A stretch of 64,000 bases of DNA from Prauserella endophytica. Lineage in GTDB: Bacteria; Actinomycetota; Actinomycetes; Mycobacteriales; Pseudonocardiaceae. The stretch is taken from NCBI RefSeq assembly GCF_005146945.1, contig NZ_SWMS01000019.1, positions 1 through 64,000 of the forward strand. Direction: 5' to 3'. Each line of letters starts with the position of its first letter. The first letter of the stretch is position 1. Positions 1 to 12,914 of the stretch are shown in pieces. Under the pieces are notes generated by a model. The model made no database searches and was not told where the DNA came from. It was given only the letters and a program-made list of their open reading frames with translations. The position numbers and the translations under genes are program-made.

Positions 1-208
1 CCCGCTCCCGCACGCGAGTCCCCCCGCTCCCGCACGCGAGTCCCCCGCTCCCGCACGCGAGTCCCCCGCTCCCGCACGCGAGTTGCGCGCTCAGCGGTGC
101 CGAACGGGCAACTCGCGGTCAAGAAGCGGGGACTCGCGGGCTCGAGCGGGGAACTCGCGGGCTCGAGCGGGGGACTCGCGCGAGCGGGAGTGCACGACTC
201 GCGAACGC
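1..208. repeat. Inverted tandem array of ~21-bp GC-rich units
   Basis: About four near-identical units of the form CCCGCTCCCGCACGCGAGTC run head to tail over roughly 1-84. After a short spacer, about four related units in the opposite orientation follow (core GGACTCGCGGGCTCGAGCGG, roughly 106-200). The two halves form a large imperfect inverted repeat that could fold as a cruciform or a long RNA hairpin. The array ends immediately downstream of the priA stop, so it could help end transcription. It runs off the left edge, so its full length is unknown. The core matches the array at 26.0-26.2 kb. There are no CRISPR-like unique spacers. Confidence 0.85.
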
Positions 209-217
209 CGGTTCCGG

Positions 218-2278
218 TCAGATCAGGGTCAGCGGGTCCAGCTGGATGCGGACGGGGTCGGTTTCCTTGCGGGCGTTGCGCAGCGCGTTCACGGCGTGCG
301 CCGCCGCGGCGAGTCCCCGGCCGTGGGCGCGCGGCACCCGCACGAGCGCCCGTTCCCGCTCGGCGCGGCCGTCCTCGTCGACCTCCCCCACCGGCACCGG
401 GCCGAGCACCTCGGCCTGCTCGGGCAGGGTGATCTCGTCGAGCAGCGCCGCGACCGCCTCCGGGGTGCCCTCGAAGCTCGCCATCCGCACCGCTGGCGGG
501 AAGCCCAGCTCCTTGCGCTCGGCCAGCTCCAGCTCCGCGTGCCAGCCGGGGTCCCAGCGCACGAGCGCCTGCACCGGAGCGATCCCGGCGTCGGCGCCCA
601 CCACCACCCGGCCGCCGTCACGGGCGGACCGCACGAGCGCTGCGGCCGTCATCCACCGCCGCAGCGTCTCCTCCGCCGCGCGCAGGTCCTGCCTGCCCAG
701 CAACGCCCAGCCGTCGAGCAGCAGCGCGGCGCCGTAGCCGCCCTCGGCCACCGGCTCGGCGCCGGGCGTCGCGACCACGAGCGAGGGCTCACCGGGCACC
801 TGGGGCAGCACCTCGCCCGCGCCGGAGGTCCGCACCGGCACGCCGGGAAACGCCCTGCCCAGCTCCTCGGCGGTCCGCTTGGCGCCCACCACGACGGCCC
901 GCAGCCGCCCGGAACCGCACGTCGCGCAGCGGAAGCTCGCGTCGGCCACCCCGCACCACCGGCAACGGGGCGTCCCGGCCTCGCCGCCGCCCGGGAGCAT
1001 GAGCGGCCCCGCACAGCGGCGGCACCGCGCCGGCGAGCGGCAGTGCCCGCACGCCAGGCCGGGCACGTAGCCCCGCCTCGGTACCTGCACGAGCACGGGC
1101 GCGCCTGCCGCCAGGCCCGCGCGAGCGGCCTCGAACGCGACGGCGGGCAACCGGGCGGCGCGGGCCGCCTCGTCGCGGGCGACGTCGAAGTCCTCGCCCG
1201 TGGGCGTCACGCGCGGGGCGCACGCCCGCAGCTCCTCCCGCGCGGCGACGATCGGGTGCGCCCACCCGGACTCCACCAGCAGCTGCGCCTCTGCGGTCCT
1301 CGCGTACCCGGCGGCGAGGAACGACGCCTTGCTCGCGTGGGCGCGCAGGATCAGCACGTCCCGCACCTGCGGGTAGGGCATGTGCGGGTCGGCGTGCAGG
1401 TCGTCGCCGTCGTCCCACACCACGAACAGCCCCGGATCGGTGACCGGGGCGAACATCGCTGCCCGCGTGCCCACGACGATGCGCACCGCGCCGCGCAGCA
1501 CGGCGAGCCAGCGGCGGTAGCGCTCGGCCGGGCCGAGGTCGGCCGACAGCGCGACGACGGCGTCCTCCCCGGCGAGCGCGGCACAGGCCGCCCGCAGCCG
1601 GGCGACGTCGCGGTGGTCGGGCACCACCAGCACGGCGCCCCTGCCCCGCGCGGCGACGGTGGCCGCCAGCTCCGCCAGCCGCGCCGGCCAGTCCTCGCCC
1701 GGCAGCGCCTGCCACACGGCGTGGCCGACCCGGCCCGCGCTCAGCGCGCCGGTGAACCCGGGGCCCCACGGGTAACGCCGCCAGCCCGCGACGTCCGGCG
1801 GTTCGGGCGCGGGCGCGGGCTCCCGCGGCGGTTCCGCCTCGACCTTGGCGTGCCGGGGCGGCAGGGCCAGCCGCAGCACGTCGATGAGCGTGCCGCCGTA
1901 GCGCTCCGCCACCGACCGGCACAGCGCGGCCAGTTCCGGGGGCAGTACCCGCTCGCTGGAGGTGACGCGCTCGAGGAACGCGAGCCGGCCCTGGTGCTCG
2001 GTGGTGTCGCCGCGTTCGAGCAGGAAGCCGTCGACGAGCTGGCCGGCGAACCGCACGCGCACCCGGCAGCCGGGCACGGCGGCCTCGTCGAGCTCCTTGG
2101 GCACGTGGTAGTCGAAGGTCCGGTCGAGGTGCGCTAGCGGCACGTCGACGATCACCCTCGCGACCGGCGCGGTCTCCGCGGGCTCCCGGCGGCCCTTGCG
2201 CGAGGCCGCCGCGCGCTTGCCCTTGGCGGGCTTGGGCTGCGGCAGCTCCCACAGCGGGGTGGTCTCGGGACGGCTCAC
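218..2278 (-). CDS. priA: Primosomal protein N' (PriA), actinobacterial non-helicase form
   Basis: Replication-restart protein of about 686 aa. The N-terminal DNA-binding region (about residues 40-140, with VIVDVPLAHLDRTFDY) and the cysteine-rich zinc module (about 405-460, paired CxxC motifs such as CGHC, CRRC, CRWC and CATCG) are clear. The Walker A region that reads GVTGSGKT in classical PriA is replaced by SAGRVGHAV, and the DEEH box by WDDGDD, so ATP-driven unwinding is unlikely. This is the known actinobacterial variant. The GTG start (VSRPETTP) is chosen because the conserved N-terminus follows directly. It is last in the run mihF-gmk-rpoZ-coaBC-metK-acyltransferase-priA and lies 23 bp after the acyltransferase. 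Confidence 0.93.
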   Translation of the reverse strand: MSRPETTPLWELPQPKPAKGKRAAASRKGRREPAETAPVARVIVDVPLAHLDRTFDYHVPKELDEAAVPGCRVRVRFAGQLVDGFLLERGDTTEHQGRLAFLERVTSSERVLPPELAALCRSVAERYGGTLIDVLRLALPPRHAKVEAEPPREPAPAPEPPDVAGWRRYPWGPGFTGALSAGRVGHAVWQALPGEDWPARLAELAATVAARGRGAVLVVPDHRDVARLRAACAALAGEDAVVALSADLGPAERYRRWLAVLRGAVRIVVGTRAAMFAPVTDPGLFVVWDDGDDLHADPHMPYPQVRDVLILRAHASKASFLAAGYARTAEAQLLVESGWAHPIVAAREELRACAPRVTPTGEDFDVARDEAARAARLPAVAFEAARAGLAAGAPVLVQVPRRGYVPGLACGHCRSPARCRRCAGPLMLPGGGEAGTPRCRWCGVADASFRCATCGSGRLRAVVVGAKRTAEELGRAFPGVPVRTSGAGEVLPQVPGEPSLVVATPGAEPVAEGGYGAALLLDGWALLGRQDLRAAEETLRRWMTAAALVRSARDGGRVVVGADAGIAPVQALVRWDPGWHAELELAERKELGFPPAVRMASFEGTPEAVAALLDEITLPEQAEVLGPVPVGEVDEDGRAERERALVRVPRAHGRGLAAAAHAVNALRNARKETDPVRIQLDPLTLI

Positions 2279-2301
2279 GCCGTCTTCTCTACCAGAGCGG
2301 T

Positions 2302-3411
2302 TCAGCGGGGCTGCTTCGCGTCGAGGCGCCGGGTGAGCAACGTGAACATGGGCTGCTCGACCCACCGCGTCAGCGCCCAGCCCAGCAGGATCGCGGTGAC
2401 GACGAACGCGGGCACCCAGCCCCACCACGGCACGCCGAGGTCGGCGAGGTGCCTGGCGACGATCGTGCCGATCACGTAGTGCATGAGGTACACGCCGTAG
2501 GAGATCCCGGCGAGCCAGCTGATGGGCTTCGCGAGCCGGTTGAGGCCGGGCAGGTCCCACGCGGGCTGGTAGGCGGCCACGCAGATCAGCACGAGCGCCA
2601 CCGCGAACGCGATCACCGAGTCGCCGGGCGGCGGGTGCTTGTCGTGCGCGACGATGACCACGCCGAGCATGCAGTACAGCTGCGCGAAGCTCATGCGCCC
2701 CTTGGACCAGCGGTAGATCGCCACGCCGGCGATCAGCAGGTGCGCGCGGTTGAGCCCGGTGCCGTCCATCATCATGCTCGCCCACGGCGCGACCTCGCCG
2801 GGCCGCATGAACAGGTATCGCACGGCGAGCGGGACCAGCAGCACCGCCCACATCACCAGGGTCGCGTTCCGTCCCCGCACCTTGCCTTTCCAGGCGAGCA
2901 GCGCGATGGCGGTGAACCCGCACACCTGCACCGGCACGGTCCAGTGCGACAGGTCGATGTACTCGACCGACGGCAGCAGCGTGTGCACGAGCGCCAGGTT
3001 GCCGACCAGGTCGCCGTAGGACGGGCGGGGGAAGCCCTCGGGATGCAGCACGATGCTGACCAGGAAGATCACCACGACGGCTACCCAGAACGCGGGCAGC
3101 AGGCGGGCGAGCCGCCGCAGCCACCAGCGCAGCGGCGTCCCCCTGCCGATCGTCATCGCCGCGAAGTAGCCGGAGATGACGATCAGGATGGACGCGCCGA
3201 ACGGGAAGTCCATCTGCAGCGACCCCGGCGGCATGTCGAAGCCGGGCAGGGTGTGCGGCGCGAGGAACGTCGCGTGGAAGGCCAGCACGGCCACGATTCC
3301 CAGGACACGGATGGCATCCCAGCTGATGTGCCGCGTGCTCTTGGGCTTCGCCGCCCCGGCGGTCTGTTCCCCGGCCCTTGGCGACGCCGCGACGTCCTGA
3401 GTGTCCACCAC
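2302..3411 (-). CDS. Membrane acyltransferase, acyltransferase 3 family
   Basis: Integral membrane O-acyltransferase-like protein of 369 aa, predicted to acylate a sugar or envelope substrate. After a polar N-terminus, the opening motif ISWDAIRVLGIVAVLAFHATF contains the Arg and His typical of the family, followed by about ten hydrophobic segments (for example ILIVISGYFAAMTI). The C-terminus is short and basic (LLTRRLDAKQPR). It lies between metK (57 bp) and priA (23 bp) in the same direction, so it may be cotranscribed, but nothing in its neighbours reveals a substrate. The family is clear and the specificity is unknown. Confidence 0.85.
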   Translation of the reverse strand: MVDTQDVAASPRAGEQTAGAAKPKSTRHISWDAIRVLGIVAVLAFHATFLAPHTLPGFDMPPGSLQMDFPFGASILIVISGYFAAMTIGRGTPLRWWLRRLARLLPAFWVAVVVIFLVSIVLHPEGFPRPSYGDLVGNLALVHTLLPSVEYIDLSHWTVPVQVCGFTAIALLAWKGKVRGRNATLVMWAVLLVPLAVRYLFMRPGEVAPWASMMMDGTGLNRAHLLIAGVAIYRWSKGRMSFAQLYCMLGVVIVAHDKHPPPGDSVIAFAVALVLICVAAYQPAWDLPGLNRLAKPISWLAGISYGVYLMHYVIGTIVARHLADLGVPWWGWVPAFVVTAILLGWALTRWVEQPMFTLLTRRLDAKQPR

Positions 3412-3468
3412 GAGATCGGAAGCCTAAAGGAAACCCGTCAGTAGCCGACCACCGGGGCGGGCACCGGG

Positions 3469-4671
3469 TCAGGCGCCCACGGCGCTCCGGAGGGCGTCCG
3501 CGCGGTCGGTGCGCTCCCACGGGAGGTCGAGCTCGGGACGGCCGAAGTGCCCGTACGCCGAGGTCTGCGCGTAGATCGGCCGCAGGAGGTCGAGGTCGCG
3601 GATGATCGCCGCCGGGCGCAGGTCGAACACCTCCGTGATGGCGGCCTGGATCTTCAGCGGGTCGACGTGCTCGGTGCCGAACGTCTCCACGAACAGGCCC
3701 ACCGGGGCCGCCTTGCCGATCGCGTATGCCACCTGCACCTCCACCCGGCCCGCGAGGCCAGCGGCGACCACGTTCTTGGCGACCCAGCGCATCGCGTACG
3801 CCGCCGAGCGGTCCACCTTCGACGGGTCCTTGCCCGAGAACGCGCCACCACCGTGCCGCGCCATCCCGCCGTAGGTGTCCACGATGATCTTCCGACCGGT
3901 CAGGCCCGCGTCACCCATCGGGCCGCCGACCACGAACCGGCCCGTGGGGTTCACCAGCAGCCGCAGGTCGGAGGAGTCGAGCTCCACCCCGGCCAGCACG
4001 GGCGCCACCACGTGCTCGCGCACGTCGACGCCGAGCATCTTGTCCAGGTCGATGCCGTCGGCGTGCTGGCTCGACACCACCACGGTGTCCAGCTTCACCG
4101 CCTGCTCGCCCGCGTACTCGATGGTCACCTGCGTCTTGCCGTCCGGCCGCAGGTAGGGCAGCACGCCCTCCTTGCGCACCGCGGCGAGCCGCTGCGAGAG
4201 CCGGTGGGCCAGCGCGATCGGCAGCGGCATCAGCTCCGGCGTGTCCGAGCACGCGTAGCCGAACATCAGCCCCTGGTCGCCCGCGCCCTGCTTGTCGAGA
4301 TCGTCGAGCGCGTTCTCCAGCCTCGACTCGTACGCCGTGTCCACGCCCTGCGCGATGTCCGGCGACTGGGAGCCGATCGCCACGTTCACGCCACAGGAGT
4401 TGCCGTCGAAGCCCTTGGCCGAGGAGTCGTAGCCGATGTCGAGGATCCGCTCCCGCACGATCGTCGGGATGTCCGCGTACGCCTCGGTCGTGACCTCGCC
4501 GGCCACGTGCACCTGGCCCGTCGTGATCAGGGTCTCCACCGCGACCCGGCTGCGCGGGTCCTTCGCCAGCAGGGCGTCCAGGATCGAGTCGCTGATCGCG
4601 TCGCAGATCTTGTCCGGGTGCCCCTCGGTCACCGACTCCGACGTGAACAGCCTACGGTTCGACGCGGTCAC
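3469..4671 (-). CDS. metK: S-adenosylmethionine synthase
   Basis: Makes S-adenosylmethionine from methionine and ATP in the cytoplasm. The 400 aa match the family's usual length. The signature [20 protein letters not shown] at the N-terminus, the ATP-binding [12 protein letters not shown] near residue 130, and the phosphate-binding [19 protein letters not shown] near 280 are all intact. The ATG start is 55 bp downstream of the coaBC stop. No SAM riboswitch-like structure was seen in that spacer. The gmk-rpoZ-coaBC-metK order is conserved in mycobacteria. Confidence 0.98.
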   Translation of the reverse strand: MTASNRRLFTSESVTEGHPDKICDAISDSILDALLAKDPRSRVAVETLITTGQVHVAGEVTTEAYADIPTIVRERILDIGYDSSAKGFDGNSCGVNVAIGSQSPDIAQGVDTAYESRLENALDDLDKQGAGDQGLMFGYACSDTPELMPLPIALAHRLSQRLAAVRKEGVLPYLRPDGKTQVTIEYAGEQAVKLDTVVVSSQHADGIDLDKMLGVDVREHVVAPVLAGVELDSSDLRLLVNPTGRFVVGGPMGDAGLTGRKIIVDTYGGMARHGGGAFSGKDPSKVDRSAAYAMRWVAKNVVAAGLAGRVEVQVAYAIGKAAPVGLFVETFGTEHVDPLKIQAAITEVFDLRPAAIIRDLDLLRPIYAQTSAYGHFGRPELDLPWERTDRADALRSAVGA

Positions 4672-4726
4672 GACGTCCTCACATCCTCGATCGACAACGG
4701 CACGTGGGCGAATGCCCGCTGTGAGC

Positions 4727-5965
4727 CTACTGGCGATGGGCGCGGTGGCGCACCAGCTCGGTCACCGCGTCCCACACTGTGGCCGCCAGCAGGGACTTCG
4801 CGCCCAGCGGGATCCGTTGCTCGGTGCCGTCCGCGCTGAGCAGCCAGCCGGTGTTCTCCTCCATCTCGAAGGCCTTGCCCTCACCGACGGCGTTGACCAC
4901 CAGCAGGTCACACCCCTTGCGCTTCAGCTTGGCCCGCGCGTGCTCGAGCACGCTGCCGTGCTCGTCGCCGGTCTCCGCGGCGAAGCCGACGATCACCTGG
5001 CCTGGCCTGCGGGCCTCGACGAGCCCGGCGAGGATGTCCGGGTTGCGGACCAGCGAGATCGTCGGGTCCGGGCTGTGATCGGTCTTCTTGATCTTGTGGT
5101 CGGCGGTGTCGGCGGGCCGGAAGTCGGCGACCGCGGCGGCCATCACGACGACGTCGGCGGTGCTCGCCGCCTCTTCCACCGCGGCGCCGAGCCGGCGCGC
5201 CGTGGAGACGTGCACGACCTCGGCCCCGGCGGGCTCCGGCAGCGCCTCGGTGTGGGCGGCGACGAGTGTGACGTCGGCGCCGCGCTGGGCGGCGACCCGC
5301 GCGAGCGCGTAGCCCTGCTTGCCCGACGAGCGGTTGCCGAGGTGCCGCACGGGGTCGAGCGGTTCGCGTGTGCCGCCCGCCGACACGACCACGCGCAGGC
5401 CCTCGAGATCGCGGGGCAGCGCGTCGGAACGGGCCAGCAGCAGGCGCGCGACGTCGACGATCTCACGTGGGTCGGCGAGCCTGCCCTTGCCGGTGTCGAC
5501 GCCGGTCAGCCGTCCCGAGTCGGGCTCGGTGACGACCGCCCCGCGCGAGCGGAGCAGCGCCACGTTGTCGCGCGTGGCGGGGTGCTCCCACATCTCCGTG
5601 TGCATCGCGGGGAAGAACGCGACGGGGCACCGTGCCGTGAGCAGGGTGTTGGTGAGGAGGTCGTCGGCAAGACCGTGGGCCGCCCTGGCGAGCAGGTCGG
5701 CGGTGGCGGGCACGACGAGCACGAGGTCCGCGTCCTTGCCGACGCGGACGTGCTGGACCTCGGGCACCTCGGTGAACACACCCGTGTGGACGGGATGCCC
5801 GGACAGCGCCTCGAAGGTGGCCGCGCCGACGAAGTTCAGCGCGGCCACGGTGGGCACCACCCGCACGTCGTGCCCGGACTCGGTGAGCCCGCGGAGCACC
5901 TCGCACGCCTTGTAGGCCGCGATACCGCCACCGACGCCCAGGACGACCCGCGGTTTCGAGCTCAC
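4727..5965 (-). CDS. coaBC: Bifunctional phosphopantothenoylcysteine decarboxylase / phosphopantothenate-cysteine ligase
   Basis: Carries out two consecutive steps of coenzyme A synthesis. The N-terminal CoaC flavoprotein half begins [17 protein letters not shown] and includes the PAMHTEMW active-site segment around residue 120. The C-terminal CoaB half begins near 190 with [20 protein letters not shown] followed by [10 protein letters not shown], the nucleotide-binding signature. The length (412 aa) is normal for the fused enzyme. It starts 7 nt after rpoZ, so the two are probably cotranscribed. Confidence 0.97.
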   Translation of the reverse strand: MSSKPRVVLGVGGGIAAYKACEVLRGLTESGHDVRVVPTVAALNFVGAATFEALSGHPVHTGVFTEVPEVQHVRVGKDADLVLVVPATADLLARAAHGLADDLLTNTLLTARCPVAFFPAMHTEMWEHPATRDNVALLRSRGAVVTEPDSGRLTGVDTGKGRLADPREIVDVARLLLARSDALPRDLEGLRVVVSAGGTREPLDPVRHLGNRSSGKQGYALARVAAQRGADVTLVAAHTEALPEPAGAEVVHVSTARRLGAAVEEAASTADVVVMAAAVADFRPADTADHKIKKTDHSPDPTISLVRNPDILAGLVEARRPGQVIVGFAAETGDEHGSVLEHARAKLKRKGCDLLVVNAVGEGKAFEMEENTGWLLSADGTEQRIPLGAKSLLAATVWDAVTELVRHRAHRQ

Positions 5966-5972
5966 CGAGGCG

Positions 5973-6248
5973 TTACTCGCCTTCGGTGTGCTCGAGCAGA
6001 CCGGCGTGGATCTCGCGGAGCGCGATCGACAGCGGCTTCTCGCGGGGGCCGGGCTCGACGAGCGGGCCGACGTACTCGAGCAGGCCCTCGCCGAGCTGCG
6101 CGTAGTAGTCGTTGATCTGACGGGCGCGCTTGGCCGAGTAGATCACCAGCGCGTACTTGGAGCTGACCTTCTCGAGCAGGTCGTCGATGGGCGGGTTGGT
6201 GATGCCCTCGAGGTGCTCGCTCTGAGGACCCAGGGTAATCGAGGTCAC
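5973..6248 (-). CDS. rpoZ: DNA-directed RNA polymerase omega subunit
   Basis: Small RNA polymerase assembly subunit of 91 aa. The conserved core [18 protein letters not shown] is followed by [12 protein letters not shown], and the second half ends [15 protein letters not shown]. It starts with GTG overlapping the gmk stop by 4 nt (GTGA), indicating translational coupling. Position between gmk and coaBC is conserved across actinobacteria. Confidence 0.97.
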   Translation of the reverse strand: MTSITLGPQSEHLEGITNPPIDDLLEKVSSKYALVIYSAKRARQINDYYAQLGEGLLEYVGPLVEPGPREKPLSIALREIHAGLLEHTEGE

Positions 6249-6862
6249 TGACTGTGCTCCGAATCGTCGAAAGACTTGTTTTCGCCGGTTACCAAGTCTA
6301 GCAATCGGCGCGCGGCGACCTGCACGTCGTCGTTCACGACCTGCTCGTCGAACTCCGCGGCGGCCGCGAGCTCACGCTCCGCTTCCGTCAGCCGGGCCCG
6401 CACGGCTTCGTCGTGCTCGGTGCCGCGGCCCGTGAGCCGGTCGACGAGCACGCCCCACGACGGCGGCAGGAGCATCACGAGCTGGGCCTCCGGCATCGCC
6501 TGCCGCACCTGCCTCGCGCCCTGCAGCTCGATCTCGAGCACGGCGGGCCGTCCCGCGTTCAGCGCGGCCTCCACGGGCGCCCGTGGCGTGCCGTAGCAGT
6601 TGCCCGCGAACTCCGCGTGCTCCAGCAGCTCGCCCTTGGCGACCATGGCGTCGAAGGTCTCGCGGTCGATGAAGTGGTAGTGCTCGCCGTCGACCTCGCC
6701 GGGCCGGGGCGCGCGGGTGGTCACCGAGACGCTGAAAAACACATCGGGGTTCAGCCGCCGCAGCTCGCCGACGACGCTGGACTTGCCGACCCCGGATGGT
6801 CCCGAAACGACGGTGAGCCGGTGCCGGGCCGTCTCAGCCGGCACCGGCTCACCAGTTGTCAC
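6245..6862 (-). CDS. gmk: Guanylate kinase
   Basis: Phosphorylates GMP to GDP. About 205 aa, with the P-loop GPSGVGKSS near residue 20, the GMP-binding [19 protein letters not shown] near 45, and the lid/helical region ending [11 protein letters not shown]. The GTG start (VTTGEPVP) sits about 20 residues before the P-loop. The same frame is open further upstream, but that extension is low-complexity and unlike the family. It lies 50 bp after mihF and overlaps rpoZ by 4 nt. Confidence 0.95.
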   Translation of the reverse strand: MTTGEPVPAETARHRLTVVSGPSGVGKSSVVGELRRLNPDVFFSVSVTTRAPRPGEVDGEHYHFIDRETFDAMVAKGELLEHAEFAGNCYGTPRAPVEAALNAGRPAVLEIELQGARQVRQAMPEAQLVMLLPPSWGVLVDRLTGRGTEHDEAVRARLTEAERELAAAAEFDEQVVNDDVQVAARRLLDLVTGENKSFDDSEHSQ

Positions 6863-6912
6863 TCGGCCGCCGCGTACGCCGGCCTCGATCGAGCCGCGGT
6901 GTCGCCGCTCGC

Positions 6913-7230
6913 TCACTCGCCGCTGAACTCGGCGAGCAGCGCCTTGCGCTGCCGGTCGCCGAGGCCGCGCAGGCGACGGCTGGTAGCGATCTCGAGCCGC
7001 TCCATCGTCTGCTGCGCACGCACCTTGCCCACGCCCGGCAGGGCCTCCAGCAGCGCGGAGACCTTCATCTTGCCGAGGACCTCGTCCTCGTCGGCCTGCT
7101 TCAGCACGTCGGCGAGGGTCGTACCGCCGCGCTTGAGCCGTTCCTTGAGCTCCGCGCGGGCGCGACGGGCGGCGGCGGCCTTCTCCAGCGCCGCAGCACG
7201 CTGTTCCTCGGTGAGCTGGGGAAGTGCCAC
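6913..7230 (-). CDS. mihF: Actinobacterial integration host factor (mIHF/sIHF)
   Basis: Nucleoid-associated DNA-binding protein of 105 aa, specific to actinobacteria and unrelated to proteobacterial IHF. The N-terminal long helix ([20 protein letters not shown]) is followed by the helix-two-turn-helix module [18 protein letters not shown] and a basic tail ([16 protein letters not shown]). A GTG start is preceded by a strong GGAGG. It heads the mihF-gmk-rpoZ-coaBC-metK run, as in M. tuberculosis, and its 321-bp upstream spacer probably carries the promoter. Confidence 0.95.
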   Translation of the reverse strand: MALPQLTEEQRAAALEKAAAARRARAELKERLKRGGTTLADVLKQADEDEVLGKMKVSALLEALPGVGKVRAQQTMERLEIATSRRLRGLGDRQRKALLAEFSGE

Positions 7231-7551
7231 GTTTTCCTCCGGTGTTACTCAAATTCTGGGTGGGTGTGGCGACCGTACCCACCCTTGACCTGGACCCACA
7301 ATGCGGGGGTGGGCGCTGACCGCGCCGCCAGGACGCTGGATGACGGCCTGGCGGACGGTGCTGTCGCGCCGCGACTGGACGCCGCGGCACGGCCAGAGAC
7401 GACCCTACTCACAAATGGTCGCGCGGTGTCAGCCCGCGACCCTGCGAATGCGTTTCCCGGTGCGGCGCCGACACCCCCGCCTGCGCCACGCCGCTTACCC
7501 TAGTGCAAGATCAACATACGGTTCGACCAGGGCGGGAACCGGGCGCAGACC
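7231..7551. other. Intergenic spacer between pyrF and mihF
   Basis: A 321-bp stretch with no convincing gene on either strand. It carries the mihF ribosome binding site (GGAGG on the minus strand near 7237-7241). A minus-strand TTGTGG-N18-TACGGT arrangement further upstream could serve as the mihF promoter, but the match is weak. No strong terminator hairpin for pyrF was found here. Confidence 0.5.
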
Positions 7552-8382
7552 CTACTTGAGCACGCGGTTCAGCTCATCGGCCGTGCGCAGCACCGCGGCA
7601 CGCAGCGCCGCCGGATCCGGGCCGTGTTTCAACAGAGCCCTCGCCGAGGCGGGCAGCACGTTCGGCAGGCTGTCGCCGAACAGCGGCGCGAGGTCCCGCG
7701 CACCGGCGCCCTGCTCACCGAAACCCGGAGCCAAGATTGGCCCGTTCAGCCCAGCGAGATCCAGCTCGCCTGGCAGGTTGGTGGCCCCGATGACAACGCC
7801 GACGGCGCCCAGCGGAGCGACGCCCGCGTTGCGCGCACCCGCATCGTCCACAACGGACTGCGCAACCGTGCGACCACCCGTGTCGGCCCGCTGCAGGCCC
7901 TCGCCCTCCGGGTTCGAAGTCCGCGCGAGCACGAACACGCCCCGCCCCGTCTCCCCGGCCAGCGCGAACGCGGGTTCGAGCGCGCCGAAGCCGAGGTAGG
8001 GCGACACGGTGATCGCGTCGGCCGCGAGCGGCGAGCCCTCGCCGAGGTACGCCAGCGCGTAGGCGGCCATCGTGGAGCCGATGTCGCCGCGCTTGACGTC
8101 GAGCAGGACGAGTGCGCCCGCCTGGCGCGCGCACTCGATCACCCGCTCCAGCACGGCGACCCCCTTGGCGCCGTGCGCCTCGAAAAGCGCCGACTGCGGC
8201 TTCACCACCGCCACGTGCTCGGCGAGCACCTCGGTGGCGCTCAGCGCGAACGTCTCCAGCCCGCGCGCGTCGGCGGGCAGGTCCCACGCCCGCAGCAGCT
8301 GCGGGTGCGGGTCCACGCCCGCGCACAGCGGGCCGCGCGCGGCGACGGCGCGCCGCAGCCGCGCCCCGAACCCCTCAACCAC
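7552..8382 (-). CDS. pyrF: Orotidine 5'-phosphate decarboxylase, type 2
   Basis: Last step of UMP synthesis. The 276-aa protein is the longer, mycobacterial-type enzyme. Visible signatures are CAGVDPHPQLL near residue 20, the catalytic LLDVKRGDIGSTMAAYA near 95, and VGVVIGATNLPGEL in the C-terminal half. It follows carB in the same direction after 93 bp, but unlike the rest of the pyr operon it does not overlap its neighbour. A perfect 15-bp inverted repeat lies in that gap. Confidence 0.96.
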   Translation of the reverse strand: MVEGFGARLRRAVAARGPLCAGVDPHPQLLRAWDLPADARGLETFALSATEVLAEHVAVVKPQSALFEAHGAKGVAVLERVIECARQAGALVLLDVKRGDIGSTMAAYALAYLGEGSPLAADAITVSPYLGFGALEPAFALAGETGRGVFVLARTSNPEGEGLQRADTGGRTVAQSVVDDAGARNAGVAPLGAVGVVIGATNLPGELDLAGLNGPILAPGFGEQGAGARDLAPLFGDSLPNVLPASARALLKHGPDPAALRAAVLRTADELNRVLK

Positions 8383-8408
8383 GCCGGCTCCTCTCCTCCG
8401 CGACGTCC

Positions 8409-8461
8409 GCAGTGAAGGCCACCTTCACTGCGTTGAGCGCAGGCATGGTGGCCTTCACTGC
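8409..8461. repeat. Perfect 15-bp inverted repeat between carB and pyrF
   Basis: GCAGTGAAGGCCACC at 8409-8423 is repeated as its exact reverse complement GGTGGCCTTCACTGC at 8447-8461, with a 23-nt loop. The loop begins TTCACTGC, so a competing nearer hairpin (CAGTGAAGG-CCA-CCTTCACTG, 9 bp) also exists. The element could be a terminator or attenuator, an RNA processing site, or a dispersed intergenic palindrome. There is no U-tract. Confidence 0.85.
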
Positions 8462-8475
8462 AGGTGGGTACTCGG

Positions 8476-11789
<3,314 letters not shown>

Positions 11790-11790
<1 letters not shown>

Positions 11791-12914
11791 TACTTGCTTT
11801 TCTCCATCAAGGTCACAAACTCGTCGAACAGCGGGTTGGCGTCGTGCGGACCGGCCGCCGCCTCGGGGTGGTACTGCACGGAGAAGGCGGGCACGTCCTC
11901 GCACCGCAGGCCCTCCACCGTGCCGTCGTTCGCGCAGTAGTGGCTCACCTTGGCCGTGCCGAACGGCGACTCGAACCGCTGGCCAGGCTCGCCCTCGAGC
12001 GCGAAACCGTGGTTCTGCGCCGTGATGGCCACGCGGCCGGTGTCGGCGTCGAGCACCGGGACGTTGATGCCGCGGTGACCGAAGCGCATCTTGTAGGTGC
12101 CCAGCCCCAGCGCGCGGCCGAGGATCTGGTTGCCGAAACAGATGCCGAACAGCGGCACCTGCCTGCCGAGCACCGCCCGCGTCAGCTCGATCGCGTGTGT
12201 CTGGGTCTGCGGGTCGCCGGGCCCGTTGGACAGGAACACGCCGTCGGGCTCCACCGCCAGCACGTCGTCCAGCGTGCTCGCGGCGGGCAGGACGTGCACC
12301 TCGATGCCGCGCTTGGCCATCTGGCGGGGCGTGTTCGACTTGATGCCGAGGTCCAGCGCGGCGACGCGGTAGCGCCGCTCGCCCTCGGCGGCCACCACGT
12401 AGGGCTTCTCCGTGGTGACCTCGCCGGCCAGGTCGGCGCCCTGCATCGGCGGGCTCGCGAGCACCTGGGCCACGAGGTCGTCGGTGGACGCGAGCGCGTC
12501 ACCGGAGAAGACGCCCGCGCGCATGGCGCCGTGCTCCCGGATGTGCCGGGTCAGCGTGCGCGTGTCGATCTCGGCGATGCCGACGATGCCCTGCGCGCGC
12601 AGCTCGTCGTCGAGCGTGCGCTTCGAGCGCCAGTTCGACGGAGTGCGCGCCGGGTCGCGGACCACGTAGCCGGCCACCCAGATCCGCGAGGACTCGTCGT
12701 CCTCGTCGTTCCACCCGGTGTTGCCGATCTGCGGCGCGGTCTGGACCACGATCTGGCCGCGGTACGACGGGTCGGTCAGCGTCTCCTGGTAGCCGGTCAT
12801 GCCGGTGCAGAAGACCGCCTCGCCCAGCGAGCGCCCCTGCGCGCCGTAGGCCGTGCCCCGAAAGATCCGGCCGTCCTCGAGGACGAGCGCGGCCGGCGTG
12901 CGAGTGCCGCTCAT
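11790..12914 (-). CDS. carA: Carbamoyl-phosphate synthase small (glutaminase) subunit
   Basis: Hydrolyses glutamine and channels ammonia to CarB. About 374 aa. The N-terminal CPSase domain begins [17 protein letters not shown]. The C-terminal class I glutamine amidotransferase domain has nucleophile Cys in FGICFGNQ, and His/Glu in QYHPEA. The ATG overlaps the preceding membrane-protein gene by 4 nt (ATGA), and its stop overlaps carB. The frame is open upstream of this ATG, but that extension has no resemblance to the family. Confidence 0.98.

Noticed and set aside
4672-4726. SAM riboswitch ahead of metK
   Set aside because: The 55-bp spacer is too short and shows no conserved riboswitch core.
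7900-7925. tRNA-like T-arm sequence (GGGTTCGAAGTCC)
   Set aside because: It is inside pyrF coding sequence and no acceptor, D or anticodon arms surround it.
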